Assembly (NCBI GenBank): GCA_021234155.1
Contig: JAJEKV010000035.1
Location: 6,629,891 to 6,693,890 of the forward strand
Direction: 5' to 3'
Length of the DNA stretch: 64,000 nucleotides
Origin: Isoetes taiwanensis
Lineage: Eukaryota; Streptophyta; Lycopodiopsida; Isoetales; Isoetaceae
Shown: positions 32,041 through 44,300 of the stretch, piece by piece
How positions within the stretch are numbered: the first letter of the stretch is position 1
Layout: each line of letters begins with the position of its first letter
Program-made: the position numbers and the translations under genes
The notes under the pieces: model-generated
Seen by the model: the letters and a program-made list of their open reading frames with translations, nothing else
Databases searched by the model: none
Told to the model about the DNA's origin: nothing

Positions 32041-34325
32041 TGTTGCCCATTTCTGGCAACATGGACCAGCATCTATGTATCAAAACCTTTGTTTCATCTA
32101 TATTTCCTCTAAGGAAAAGTTTCAGGCTATTGTAATCCCATTAGAGTTTGGAAGACATTTGACCAAGTTTGGAAGACATTGGGGATCTCCTTTTATAGCC
32201 TAATCTTTCCCTTGAGGTAAAACACCTTCTAGACACATTCCCATTTGTTTAACATTTTCCTTTGATTTGAAGATCAGGCAAAGGCTATAGCAAGTTTATC
32301 AAGGAAGCACAAGATTTTTTTACCAAAGCTCAACCCTATGAAGATTGCTTGAGTTGCATTAGTAGTTTGAAGTCACACACATGAGGATGCCATCTTGGAA
32401 GTGAAATGTGCTCTTATTCTAGCCTTGAAGTTTGGAAGACCCTTAGGCTTTGAGCAAACGTATTTTCACTATGAGGTATGGTTTGAGCATTAGAGACAAT
32501 CTGAGATGAAATCAAGTGCCACAGAGGTACCCATCTTGTCTTCATTCCATATCCACCTTTTTATGTCCTATGAACCTTTTAACCTTTCTTTCACCCTTTT
32601 TTCCACTTTTGAGACCTTTTCCCATCTTTTTCCCATGACTTTTTCACCATCCCTATGTTGTAATATTCATTGACCATGGGTCAAAATGGACAAAAATTCA
32701 AATGTTTCAGTTTGACTTGAAAACCTTCTAGATAAGAGATAACTTGGCCTTTTTAAATTTGAAAAAAACCCTTGGGAAGGCCTTCAAAATTGGATTCTTG
32801 GGATGCGTGCCAAAAAATAAAAAAACCTATTCTAGCCTATCTACCCTATCTATTTCTGCATAGTTCCAGGTCACCCCCCCCAATTTTTCCACGTGGCAGC
32901 AGGGCGTGGGGGCCAGACACGGGCTGGGTGTCCCCTCTGCGTGGCACGTAAATTTAATAGTGGGGTCAACACTATTCCTTATATACAGAAGCTGCCAGAC
33001 TCGTTTATGCCTGTGGGATATATCACCCTTAAGAATTTTCGATGAACCCTAAGAAATGGGGGAACCTGCTAAATCCGGCCAATTCGTGCCTAAATTTGAT
33101 TGAATCCCGCCAATTTTCCCCCGAGATCAACTCCTGAACCTTTTCCGAGACCTTGGGGACCCTCTGTGGCATTTGATCCGTGAGAAATTGCTCAAATTAG
33201 GCCTAAAATCACTCGGCCGAGCTAGTTTTGTGAGAGGAACAGTTCTTAAACCAGCATTACAGATCAAATCGACACGCCCCTCAGAGATATACCTCTGTGA
33301 TTTTGGCGCACTGAATATTTTGATATCATTTTGCTCTGCTCTGCTCAGATTCCAGCTCTATTTCGTTCGAGATTGAAGTCCCGGTTCGTTGTGACCTGTT
33401 CAGCATCGAAGCACCTCGATTGCAAACTTAAATAATCATTCCATATTACTTCATTGGTATTTTTGAAGCCCTCGAAAGACTCATACAGTCTTGAAACTGC
33501 TCTCAAGCATTATTACTCAAGCATTATTATTTTCGAAACTTTGGTAATACCCTGTTGACATTATCAAACTTTCTGTACCACATTTGCTATAATGCATAGT
33601 CTTTGCCTGAAAAAACGTTTTCATCATTGTACATCCATTTTTTGTAATTCTGCATTGCTCTTTTAAAAAAAGCAAAAAACCAAAAACAAGACCAAAAACA
33701 CTTACTCAGAGATTATATCTTCTTCAGATAGTTGTATTTCATCCTTATAGAAATCCTAGAAACTTATACATTCGGAGAAAACATATAAAAAGGTTTCTTT
33801 TCATAACTGTTACAGAGTTTGTTCTTTTCTTGAGGTTTTGTTTACTTACAGGAAAACTAAAACATCCTTTTGCTATTCAAACCTTTTGCACGTGATCTAG
33901 AGGCTATTTTGAAGTTGTCTGCACAGATCCCAACCCAAAATGTCCCATCAAACTCCACCTGCAAAATTTGGCTCTCTGTTTTGGCACTGACCAACTTTTT
34001 GACCCGCCTTTGACCTCGATTTTCTTGACCCTCCCTTATTCAAATCAAGTCAAATCTTCTCCACCATTTTCCTCTGCTTGTTGACCACTTATAACACCAA
34101 TCAGATCTTCAAAATCTCTCAAAGTGTGTCTGCAAGTTCAGTTTTTGCTCTGACAGTTTTTTCAGTTTCAGGGACTCTAGTGATTTTGAAAAAACTAGCA
34201 CTTCAAAAATGAATTTTCTGGTTTCATATGACAAGGATTGATCACCCTAAGTGATCTGGAGGTTCTAACCATTCTGTTTAAGACTCCTTTGAGGTTAGGC
34301 TAAAATTCCAGGTTTTAGGCTAACA
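32041..34325 (+). repeat. 3' LTR of the gypsy element (2285 bp)
   Basis: It matches 23702-26021 from TGTTGCCC to GGCTAACA. It lacks a short duplicated segment (AGACCCTTATAGAAGTTTGG) present once more in the 5' LTR near 24100, and retains CAG and CTG words where the 5' LTR has CG-containing variants. Confidence 0.93.
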
Positions 34326-34330
34326 ATATT
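34326..34330 (+). repeat. Target-site duplication ATATT, right
   Basis: It matches 23697-23701 exactly and fixes the right boundary of the gypsy element. Confidence 0.92.
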
Positions 34331-36001
34331 GAAGAAATTACTGTTGCTGCAGCCGTAGGTTGCACATGCATTGAATCCCCCTTCACCGACCTCTTATCTC
34401 TGAGCTCCTCTTGGTGAGGCTATTCAAAGCCATTCATGTAAATACCTTGCTATTATAAACTATAAATACCTTGTTATGGCAGACAGGAATGAGAACCAGA
34501 AGATAGAGGGTTCGGAATTTTATAAAAAGTGAGGTAAACAAATATCCTTTTGGTGTTGAGATAAATAGGACATCTCAAATTTCAGCAGGACATGTCCAAT
34601 CAAAGACAAAAATAATAGGACAAAGTCCAATTTCCTTAAAACAAAAAATCCCACAAAGATAATGAAATCTTATACATAAAAATGCAATGCTTTGATTAAG
34701 CAAAAATGAATGTGTCATTGCTTGTCTAGGTCCTTTTCTTGTTTCCCATTGAAAAATGAAACTCGAAAAGAATAAAAAATTGGAAATTTTCTGTACGTCT
34801 GGGCTATGGTTGGAACTTGAATGGATCGCCTGCATATGTTATTGGGCCATGGGCATGGACAAAATGGGGCAGGAAATGGTCGCCTTCTCTCTCTTTCTCT
34901 TCTCTGCTGTTCTACTGCCTCATCTGTTCCCATCCATGTACATGGAAGAGGTCAGAAAGGGAAAAAATGAGGGAGAAAAATTAGTTTAATGATTGCCTTG
35001 TGAATGATGGAAAAGCACTAAAAGGAGGTGATAGTATCAGCTTTCAGTATGCAAACTCTTTTCAGTATCTGCTGAGAGTTCAATCGGCAGAGACATGCCA
35101 ATGAATGAAGAAGTCAATAATTCTTGGAGAAGTCCCTATGATCCAAAACTGTAGATCTTCTCGTAGGCATTTTTGCTTTGCCTTTTCTTTTGGATCATGA
35201 GAAAGGAGGTTGGTTCATTTCTGCATTCAGACGTTTGGGAGGCGAATTGGCCAGTTACATAATTCTACAAAATCACGTGTAGATGGGGATCGAGGTTCTA
35301 GGACATGCCTAAGCATCAGCAACATAATGCATCCATCCAAAAACAATAACTTAACCTTACCGTAGCGTCGCCCATGAAACTCAAGTTAATAATCCATACG
35401 AGCATGTCCCACAATGCAACTTACCCATGAATAGCTACTACATACTACAACCATTGCAATTCAATACAAGACATTCCAATTAACATAATAACTTAGCAAC
35501 CATGGCAACATAGACAACAACCAATGTTCCTCTGGGTCTGAGCATGGTCAACTTGGCTGATCAGGCCAGTGACATAGAGGCAGGGTAAACCACGTGTGTA
35601 CACACCCATCCACACTGCGTCCAGCATTGGAGGACCACTTAACTGTGCAAGACGTTGTACCCTAAGGTACCAACGCCCGATGTTCCAAATAAACCATTCA
35701 CATATCACTGTACAATAACCGCGAGTCTAGACCATCGTACCTAGACTCCGGCCCCAGAGGATTATATCATAGAGCATTCCAATACTATTATAGCACTTCG
35801 CATAAAAATATATCATAACATATTTCAACAAGGGATTCTCAATGTCAACCAAATTGTGTAGCAAATCATAATGCCATATTAGTGGGTAACCAAACACACC
35901 ATAATACATTCCAAAGACATGGTTTTAACAATAATCCCCATGCAGGCATAATTATACTTTACTAAGCCAACCAAATCAGAGATATGATAATTCAGAATCA
36001 A
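34331..36001. other. Flank of the gypsy element, no gene seen
   Basis: The first part should continue the older LTR remnant interrupted at 23701. From about 35230 to 35980 the sequence is AC-rich with no long frame and looks like more LTR-type sequence, but I found no partner copy. I see no protein-coding motif on either strand. Confidence 0.4.
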
Positions 36002-36062
36002 TCTCTACTATCTTCTTTTTTATTTTGGTAAGGTGTTGGGGAATGTGCCTGTGCAGCCGCAT

Positions 36063-36082
36063 GGAACGCCGCATGCGGCGTT
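36063..36082. repeat. 20-bp perfect palindrome
   Basis: GAACGCCGCATGCGGCGTTC is self-complementary over all 20 bases. It lies 60 bases inside the proposed Helitron 5' end. It could form a hairpin or serve as a protein site; no function is shown. Confidence 0.9.
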
Positions 36083-36792
36083 CCCTTTTCCCCTTGCGGG
36101 ACTTTTTTCGGTGGTCTGCGTGTACTTCGGCATCAAGTTTGAAATCGAGCTTTGGCCTCTCAGTCCGTCGTCGTTCTCTCTTGCTCCAGTTTGGGCATTT
36201 TCTTTACTTTTGAAGAGTTCTTTCCTTCCTCTTCAAAATAACGATGCTAAATTTTTGGCCCCCTTCAAAATAATGACGAAATTTTTGGAACGGAACGCTT
36301 GAGGAGCTAACATATTGGGCGAATGGATCTCGCTTTCATGATGGACTGGCTGGGTTCAATGTCTCTGGAAAATAAGAAGCTTATCAAGCTGTCGTGTGCG
36401 TTTCGAGGTTGGAGCTGGAGCAAATCGTTGCCGTAGTCGATCTCTCACAGTTTATCAAGGTATTTAATATTTATGTACACAGGTATTGCACAGTTATCAG
36501 GTATCAGAGCAGAGCTTGGATATCAAGGCAGAGTTTAGAACCAAGATTTGAGGGCGTCGCTGAGCTTGGAGTCATTATGAATGGTAAATCCATGAAAGGT
36601 CTTAGAATGGATTTTTAAGGTGAGAATGATTAGGATCGGAATGAGTTTTTAGAATGCTTTGGGTCGAAATGGTTCAATCTACCAAAAAAAAAAAAAAAAA
36701 GATTTCCCTCATGTCATTTTGCTGCTCTTTCCTGCGGTTGTTTCTGTAGAAACAGACCGACTCTATATAGATTTGAGGCGCCAATTTGGATT

Positions 36793-37150
36793 CCAAAAGA
36801 CTAGAACATCCTCGAGTTTTCCTATTGAAACAGGTTTCACGGGTTTTTTTTACTGAAATAGGTTTCTCTGATTATAGCCCATTTCGCTCTGATTTGGGCA
36901 CTGTAAACGAGTTTCCAGCTGTTTTTCTGAATCTCAAGACTTCTTCAGCAATGAATCCAAAGGTGAATTCCTGAAAACTGAAGCATCCTCGAATCTTTTT
37001 ACTGAAATGAGTTTCATGAGTTTTTCTACAGAAATAGGTTTCTGGGATTATGGCCTAAATTGCTTTAATCTGGGCATTGTAAACGAGTCCTCAGCCCATT
37101 TACTGAAACCCCAGCCAGACTTCTTCAACAAGGAATTCAAAGGTGATTTT
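36793..37150. repeat. Two degenerate tandem units of about 175 bp
   Basis: Each unit runs from a CATCCTCGA word through ACTGAAAT, TAGGTTTCT, TTGGGCA/CTGGGCA with TTGTAAACGAG-like words, and ends AAGACTTCTTCA... then CAAAGGTGA. Unit 1 is about 36806-36970 and unit 2 about 36982-37147. Divergence is considerable, so the duplication is old. Confidence 0.7.
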
Positions 37151-40065
37151 ACAATACAAACATTGTAAATAGCTTCAGCGATTTCTGCTTCTTTGCTTTA
37201 TTTTAGGGCAGCAAACACGTGTATAGGCGCTGCGAGGGTTGAACCCTCGTTTGCCAAACGGGATATGGCATTAAGCAAGACATCTACCCTGCATTAACAA
37301 GTAAGTAAAAGGTGCAATATTCATCTTTTTTCACGCTTGATGTTTTGCTTGATCCTTGATTTTCGCTTCTACTTGATGTTTTTGCTTTGCCAAATTTTCT
37401 ACTTGATGTTTTTTGCTTTTCCAAATTTCATAACACTTGGATTGTTCTTATGGTAGGCAGGGGCTGCATGTAGAGGCACTGGTAACTATGTCTGCGGTAT
37501 ATGCAAACTCTTGCAAGTAAAGTAAGTTTTTTTTTCTAAAGTTTCTACTTGGTTTAGTTTTTTCTTTTTATAATGTTTTAAGGGATAAGATTGCTTACAA
37601 GATGCACCACTTTGCAAGCAAAACCAGTAAGGTGAATCCTTTTTTTAAGTTGTTGGCAATCATGGTCCTCCAAACAAGAGCAGCATCGTAGGTGTAAGCA
37701 TTTCTTACCATTTGTATTTTCAATGCCATAGCACTGACTTACATTCCATTCTTCTTTGGCATAGATTATCAGCTAAACTGAGGATGGTGGCAGCCTTCAG
37801 AAGTCTTAAACAATCTTTATCCCAAAGGAACGTCAGTGCCAATTTTATACCATCTCATCTTAGAGATGTGCATTATATCGATCTGTTTGTTGTTGAAATG
37901 TTTGTAATAATCATTCGGGCTTGAAAATGTGCACATAAGCTGCACTAGATAATTCATGTGCTACCTTATGCACTATTAGCCTTGAGTTTGTTAAGCGCAT
38001 TACGCGTGGAGTGGAGATGGTGCCCAAAAGAACTTTATATCCCTACCTTAATTGTCCAGCTTCCTGGTGTCTCATCTTGGATGCCAAGCACTGGTTGCGC
38101 TGCAGAACTATCTAATTTCCTTGCAGCTCAGCTGGACCCAAAAAAAAAGAAACTCGGGTCATAGGTAAACCATTTCTGGCAAAGCTTTTGGTTCTGTGTG
38201 TTTATCTTTCATGCATGTTTGATTGCAGAAAGGGGCATTTGCAGAAAGGGGCATGTCTATGAGTAAAACATTCAAATTCGTGGATGCTTTGTACAAAACA
38301 ACAGGTTTTAGAACTGCAAGAACACAACCCCAAGGGTTGTAGACTTTTTGGCATTCTGTACGTAGATGAGTTTTTTGGATTTTTCAAGGTTAGTTGTTTG
38401 TTTACATATTGGTTTATATGCATGTTTTGGAAGGTGCATGTTTGACACAAAAATTCTATACATTTCTCCAGGTCAGATCTTATTACTGGACTGATTGTTT
38501 AACAACTTTCCTGGACAAGCTAAAAATGTAGCAAATGGTGGATTGCATTGAAAAAGAAAGGATCCGAAAGTGTTATCCGGGAATCCACCGAAATTTTATC
38601 ATGTCCGTCGAAGAGTTCTATCGGGCGTTTTTTTTCTTTGCAACCTCAATTGCAACCTCAATAGCGTGTGCGATGCTTTTTTTTTTGTCGTGGAAGGATT
38701 GTTTGATCACTACTAAGTTTAGGAACCTCATGCCCTATACATTGAATTAGTTACTTTTACAATGCTTCTAGAATAGGAAGACAAATTAGGAAAGAGTGAT
38801 ATTTTGAAGCTTCAAGGCCACTTCGGCAGTATTTTGGCATGACAATATATATTAGGAAACCTTGCATGAGACAGTTTATTTTTGCAATTCCCATTTAACA
38901 ATAAATTGAACTATTCCTCCTTAGCCATTTCTCTTAAGGAATTGAGCATATTAAGGAGTGAATTCAATGAGTGCGCTATTGCCCTTTTTAAGTTACGGAC
39001 TTTACCATCATAGATAGGCATTAATTCCATTCACAAACATGAACGTGAAAAAAATGCTAGATACATAACTCGCATGAAATACTAGATACATAACTCGCAT
39101 GAAATACCATGCCACCATGGTTCCACGTTATATAGCTTATATAGCAGAATGGCTGTAGAAAGTTCGGCCAGTTGCCAGTCCAGTTGTCTGTCATGTAAAC
39201 TGCAAGTGTAAATGATCTCCTACATTCTTTTAAAATTATAGCAGTTATTTTATGCAGTCATCACACAAGATAATCTTTGTACAACGCTTTATCCGTTTTG
39301 AAGTATATTTTTGCATTTTCAATTGCAGCATCTGTCAATAAACCTGCATGAATTTTATATCATTTTTTAATTGGTTCGTGTTATGCAGCAAACATGATTG
39401 AGTATGAACATGATTGCAGGTTTATCAACTTGGTTTGCACCGAGTGCAAGTATTTGCTGTTACATTGTGAATATTGTGTATTAGAAAGGATTTAAAATCC
39501 AACATTTTCTTTTGGTCAAAATTATGTGAGAAGATTCAGGTGATGGCAACCCTTTTATACTACAGTGAATATGAAAGAAGGTTGATAACTACAATTGGCA
39601 TAAATGGCATGATCCATCCAAATTATGAAAACATGAGGTATTAGAGTTGAATTGTTATCGTCCCTGAACTTGATTCTTGGTCTCATATAAACTACTTTCT
39701 TTGTTAAGTTTATGAAGCTATAAGTAAGGTTTAAACATAATTTATGAAGTTGAGGACATTTTGCAAGACTTTAAATAATAGTCTTGCCTTCAATAATAAT
39801 GAATCACATGACCAAATGCTATAATAAAAATATTTATCCCCTTGCAATAGCATATTCACTCAATTGACTTCCCATGATGATGATGTTGCTGACTCCACGT
39901 GCCTTTTTGTGTTTGAAGAAATTATTCAAACATCTTTTTTTTTTTTTGAAGAACTGTGTCAGCAATATATTAAACATCTTCACCATTTGCAAGACAAGAC
40001 TTTTGATGTTTGATGGTAATGTTTGTCGTTTTAGTTATTCTTTACAACATTGTACATAATACCCT

Positions 40066-40783
40066 ATGCAGGATTACACTAGCCTTCTCTATAAATGTAT
40101 TCGAAAACTATGAGGGAGTCTTTTGGTGCACCAATCTACCTTTTATGATGTCTTCTTTAAGAGTTATAGATTGTTATAAGTGTGGAAGGATTAAGCTTTA
40201 AGGGGTTTTGGGGATTAAAGGATTTAGGCTTCAGGGATTTATCATAAGATGAAGCCTTTAAGAACTGCGAAACTGCAAGGATGTGATATGCAACTCATAG
40301 ATGGAACATATAATTATACATATCAACCAAGTCATCAAATCACTACAAGATAAAAACAATTCCAAAGGGTTTTTATGAAGAGCAACTTTTTTTTAGCATG
40401 GGTAATAATAAACCAATGCCAAGATGAATTTGCACACACAATATCCTATGCAGGATTATGCTAGCCTTCTCACAAATGTATGGGAAAACTACGAGGAAGT
40501 CCTTCTGTTGCATCCAACTACCGTTTATGTCTTTGTTAATAGTTGTAGATTTTTTTAAATGTGGAAGGGCGAAGGGTTAAGGGGTTTTGGGTTTAGGGTT
40601 TATGGGTATCATAATATGAAGCCTTAAGAACGGTGAGGATGTAACATGGAACTCATAGATGGAACATACAATTATACATGTCAACCATGTTATCAAATCA
40701 CTACAACTTCCAAAGGTGGAGACAATCTCAAAGGGTTATTTTTAAGAACAACTTTTTCAAGCATGGATAATAAACCAACGCCA
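40066..40783. repeat. Tandem duplication of about 0.37 kb
   Basis: Two copies (about 40066-40425 and 40443-40783) share TATGCAGGATTA, CTAGCCTTCTC, AAGGGGTTTTGGG, CTCATAGATGGAACATA, CATCAAATCACTACAA/TATCAAATCACTACAA and TAATAAACCAA in the same order. The second copy also contains GGGTTTAGGGTTTATGGG at 40589-40606, two plant telomere-type units, probably by chance. Confidence 0.85.
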
Positions 40784-41273
40784 GGTAAAATTTGTACATA
40801 CAATTTGAAAATAAGTTCGTTCTCTTAAACTGATTAAACATATAAGTAAATTATGCGTAAGTCTTAACTAATAGTGGCTAAATCTTAGACCCTAAAGTTG
40901 GTCATTGTTATTTCATGAATTATTTACAATGGATTTTCTACTTCGTGTTCAATACCCCTAGAACAAACTTGAACATTATCTACATACATATTCTACCTCC
41001 CATTCCACACACATTCAATATCAAAGTTTCCACTACAATCCCTTTGGTAAACTAAGCATTGGATTTGAGTTCTTCGATAAAACTCTAAAGTTTTACAAGC
41101 TCCAACCGATAGCCTAAACTTTATGCATTCCATTACAACTACCCATTCTATTCTATAGGCACTATGCATTCTATGATATCTCACTTTCCACATGCCTAAG
41201 GCTAAAATGCACAATTACATTTACAGCTTTTTATTCCACTGCATCTATCGATTTCACACATCCACTACTAATG

Positions 41274-41301
41274 CCCGGCATCGCCGGGCACACGTTTCTA
41301 G
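41274..41301 (+). repeat. Helitron-type 3' hairpin and CTAG terminus
   Basis: A 7-bp GC stem with a 3-base loop (GCCCGGC ATC GCCGGGC) is followed by ACACGTTT-type spacer and CTAG, then T. This matches the diagnostic 3' end of Helitrons and is the strongest evidence for that element. Confidence 0.7.
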
Positions 41302-44300
41302 TATGATTATATAAAAACTACATATGATAATCTAAAAGCACTATTTTTCCTTCTCTTTTACATTAAAGAATCTATCTTTGATTATGTTAATTCAATTCAG
41401 ATCATGCCTCAATCCATTAAATCTACAAACCATCATCGAAGCTCATTAAGTTTTCCCAAACTACGTCAACCAAAACATAGACATCACAAGAAACCCCAGG
41501 TGAAGACTTGACCCCCACCTAGAAATACTTTGCTCCTTCTCCTCGGTTCAATTCAGTCAATCTGGTGCAAGCGCATCCACCACAACAAAAAAGGCTTTTT
41601 TCCCATGGAAAACTCCTTCCCAAGAAATCAAGAATAATATTGTTGTGCTTATATAACCTAACAATGACCTTGCATGCATGCACACGCTGCATGCATGCAT
41701 GGCTCTGATACCAACTGTAACGTTCCTAACCGACATGCCCTTAAGCAACTGGGCAAACCGTCTAGACGTTTATGAGTAGTCGCTTCTACCCATTTATGCT
41801 GGTGTCTCGAGAACGCCCCACAGGCACATTCAAGGTTCGAATACTCAAGCGGTCTACCAAATAGATCCAAATAGCTAGTTTCCTGTGGTATGGGTTTAAG
41901 TGGGTCAATTTGGATGAAGACAACAGGGGGTCTATCAGGCTAAAATACTGTTGAGATGAAATGTCCTATTGGATTAAATAGAGATTTGAAACACTCCATA
42001 GTCCAATAGATTGGATCGAGGCTATGAGATTGAAGGAAAGCAATAGTGGGTAAAGAATTGGACAATCGGGACCAAAATGGTAGTCCCATTTTTGGAACTT
42101 AATTTGAAATCCCTTATGAATGAGCTTGCTTCTCTGCAGGCATGAATATGAAGATTGGGTTGGAGACTAGATAATTGTTTAGTGATTTCCTCTAGCTTTT
42201 CCCTTCCGGTTCAGTCCATCCAATGATAGCATTGATTCAGACAAAGAAATCTTTGTTTTACTGAGCAGAACTCCAGCTTGATACCTTTCGTGAGTTCTTC
42301 ATCTGGTTCATTTAAAATCTTTTGCTCATGGACCTCATCCACTCTGCGTTGGTAGAGATTTCAGTTGAAATTCTTGGATTGATAGGCTCCTCCTCTCGCG
42401 TAATGTTATGCCATTTTGGTGTACCCTGGTTCTGCAGCATCTATGCTGTGAATTGAACCATATCAAAGCTCCCAAACTAGATGAACATTTCTCTTCTGAT
42501 CAAGTTCCCAACGGTATGCACCAGAATGGGTCTTGGAAAGACTCGAGATTATGCAGTAGATTGTTTTAAAGATGCCATGATAGTGAACAGAGAAGTAGAT
42601 ATTGGGAGTGTATGGACTGATGAAGGATAATAAGAGATTAAAGAATGCAGCTGAAAAGTTTGCCACAGAAATGGCAAAAGGATTGTTTCGAGGAAAATGA
42701 TTGATAGAAAATGAAAGGCCAGCCAAATTGAGATCTTGGGGGAAAGCAGCCAGGAAGCAAGGCTAGAGATCCGAGGCTAACTATTTGGATCCAAGAAAAC
42801 TTAAATCTACTTTGAGAACCAAAGGTTTAAAGAAAATTCCCGCCTAGCGCCATCGCCACTGCCTCTCTCAATTTTGATTCTCCCTCTATATTTCAAAGTA
42901 CTATGACGATGCACCTTGGCTCTGCATTGGTGCATGTCCAATTTTACAGACTTCAATACGGTTTGGAAATATATGTATCTTTTTCTGTCATAGTCAAAGT
43001 ACAGTGCCTGAGTATACTTAAGATCAAAGCGACAAACAATATTTGTCTTTAATAAAGATGCTATGCTACCAATTCAACTCGACTAACCAAACCAGTCTTC
43101 GAACCTTGAGCTTAGGCAATACAAATAGAACAAATAGATTGCAAAGTATCTCAGAACTAACCTATCCAATTCTGAGAAGTAAACCAACATTGCCGAATTT
43201 TGCTAAAGCTGGATTAAAAGCTTTGGACAAAATGTGAGATTATTCTTTAAGATACAATAGTTCTCAAAAATAGGATTCTAAGATATTCTAGCATGGCACT
43301 ACATGGCAGTCTATGGAGCTTTACTCGATTGCAAGCTGCTCCTTCCTCTTCCTTGGAAGATGAACTATGGGTTTAATTCCGATTTGTCTCCTTTACCACT
43401 CCAGCCGAATTAGCTCTCCACTTTCCAAGCCTTGCTTTCTCCCAGTAGACCAGCAAAGCTTAAAGCTTATGCTCCATTTCTTAGCCAATCATTCGTTTTA
43501 CTAGCATTATAGTATGCCGACACGTCTCCACGAACCACCAATAAAATAAACTACAACGACCAATTTTTTGAAGCTCCCCACAGACAAATCAGACGAGGAG
43601 GGAAAACCTAAAAATTTTGCTTAACTTTCTGAACAACCTTACCTTTCTGAACAACCTTTTTGAGCAACTTATAATTCGTCTAGCTACTAAACAACGTGGC
43701 ATCCAACTCCAACTTTGATTCGACAAATGTCTGGCACTCCTTTTTATATGAAAACAAAAGAAAAATCCTAGATCCCACGAGGATGCGTGATGGAAGACTC
43801 TAGAAGAAACCGAGGAAGCAAATAATTATGATCTCTAGAAAAATCATGACCTTCCAAAAACGCCTACTCTTCCTAAATTTTTTACGCTTCCCGTAATCAA
43901 TCCTTAACATAGATAAAATCTTCACACACTACATTTAAGCTGCCCCTTATCTAACCTATTACATTTATATATTAGAGATATGAGCAATATTGTTGGAAAA
44001 AGCAATTCTTTGAAGTTTGGGATAAGGATCGATTCGAAGGTGTGCAAGAAACATTTATGGAGTTTTCTATGTTCGAGTAAACTTTTAGCAAACTTGTAGC
44101 ATGAGATCTTGCAGATTTTGTGGACCCTTACTCTTCAAAAGATTGCATATATAATGCATAAAAGGAAGCATATATGTATTTTTATATGCTATTTTTGCAT
44201 CTATAGAAAAAGATATGAGTTCAAATCCCTTTCACAAAATTGAGCTTGAAGAACCAAAAAATTACAGGATTCATCTTCATGGCAAAAGGCAAATTTGCTA

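Larger units (their letters stand above)
23702..34325 (+). mobile_element. Ty3/gypsy LTR retrotransposon with two RNase H domains
   Basis: Two long LTRs (23702-26021 and 32041-34325) with TGTTGCC...GGCTAACA ends are flanked by a perfect ATATT duplication. Internal order: primer site, gag with two zinc knuckles, protease, a plant-type (aRH) RNase H, reverse transcriptase, the usual gypsy RNase H, and integrase with HHCC zinc finger and D-D-E core. The VFAWEYSEL segment before the reverse transcriptase and the second RNase H point to the plant Tat group as I know it. Many frame breaks and stops interrupt the coding region. LTR similarity and intact ends indicate a fairly recent insertion. Confidence 0.95.
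36002..41301 (+). mobile_element. Probable non-autonomous Helitron
   Basis: The 3' end is typical: a GC-rich hairpin GCCCGGC-ATC-GCCGGGC (41274-41290) lies 7 bases before CTAG at 41298-41301, followed by host T. A matching 5' end, TCTCTACTATCTTC at 36002, is preceded by host A, as expected for insertion between A and T. TCTCTACTA is a common plant Helitron start. No Rep or helicase domain is visible in between, so it would be non-autonomous. The body holds a degenerate tandem repeat, a 0.37 kb duplication and several short frames with possible splice sites that I cannot name. Alternative 5' ends closer to the hairpin cannot be excluded. Confidence 0.5.

Noticed and set aside
23702-34325. Endogenous pararetrovirus (caulimovirid)
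   Set aside because: There are true LTRs, a target duplication and an integrase, and no movement-protein motif, so it is a gypsy retrotransposon.
36495-36520. GGTATCAGAGC as evidence of an LTR element at 36.0-36.5 kb
   Set aside because: It is an 11-base match without a second LTR or pol domains; kept only as a note within the proposed Helitron.
37200-37260. GAGGGTTGAACCCTC as a tRNA T-arm
   Set aside because: No acceptor, D-arm or anticodon arm can be built around it.
40589-40606. GGGTTTAGGGTTTATGGG as a telomere tract
   Set aside because: Only two TTTAGGG units within a duplicated block, too few for telomeric or interstitial telomere DNA.
41672-41700. ATGCATGC repeats as RY motifs bound by the local B3 proteins
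   Set aside because: They sit inside LTR-type sequence 25 kb from the B3 genes, and the binding specificity of REM-type B3 domains is not known from sequence.
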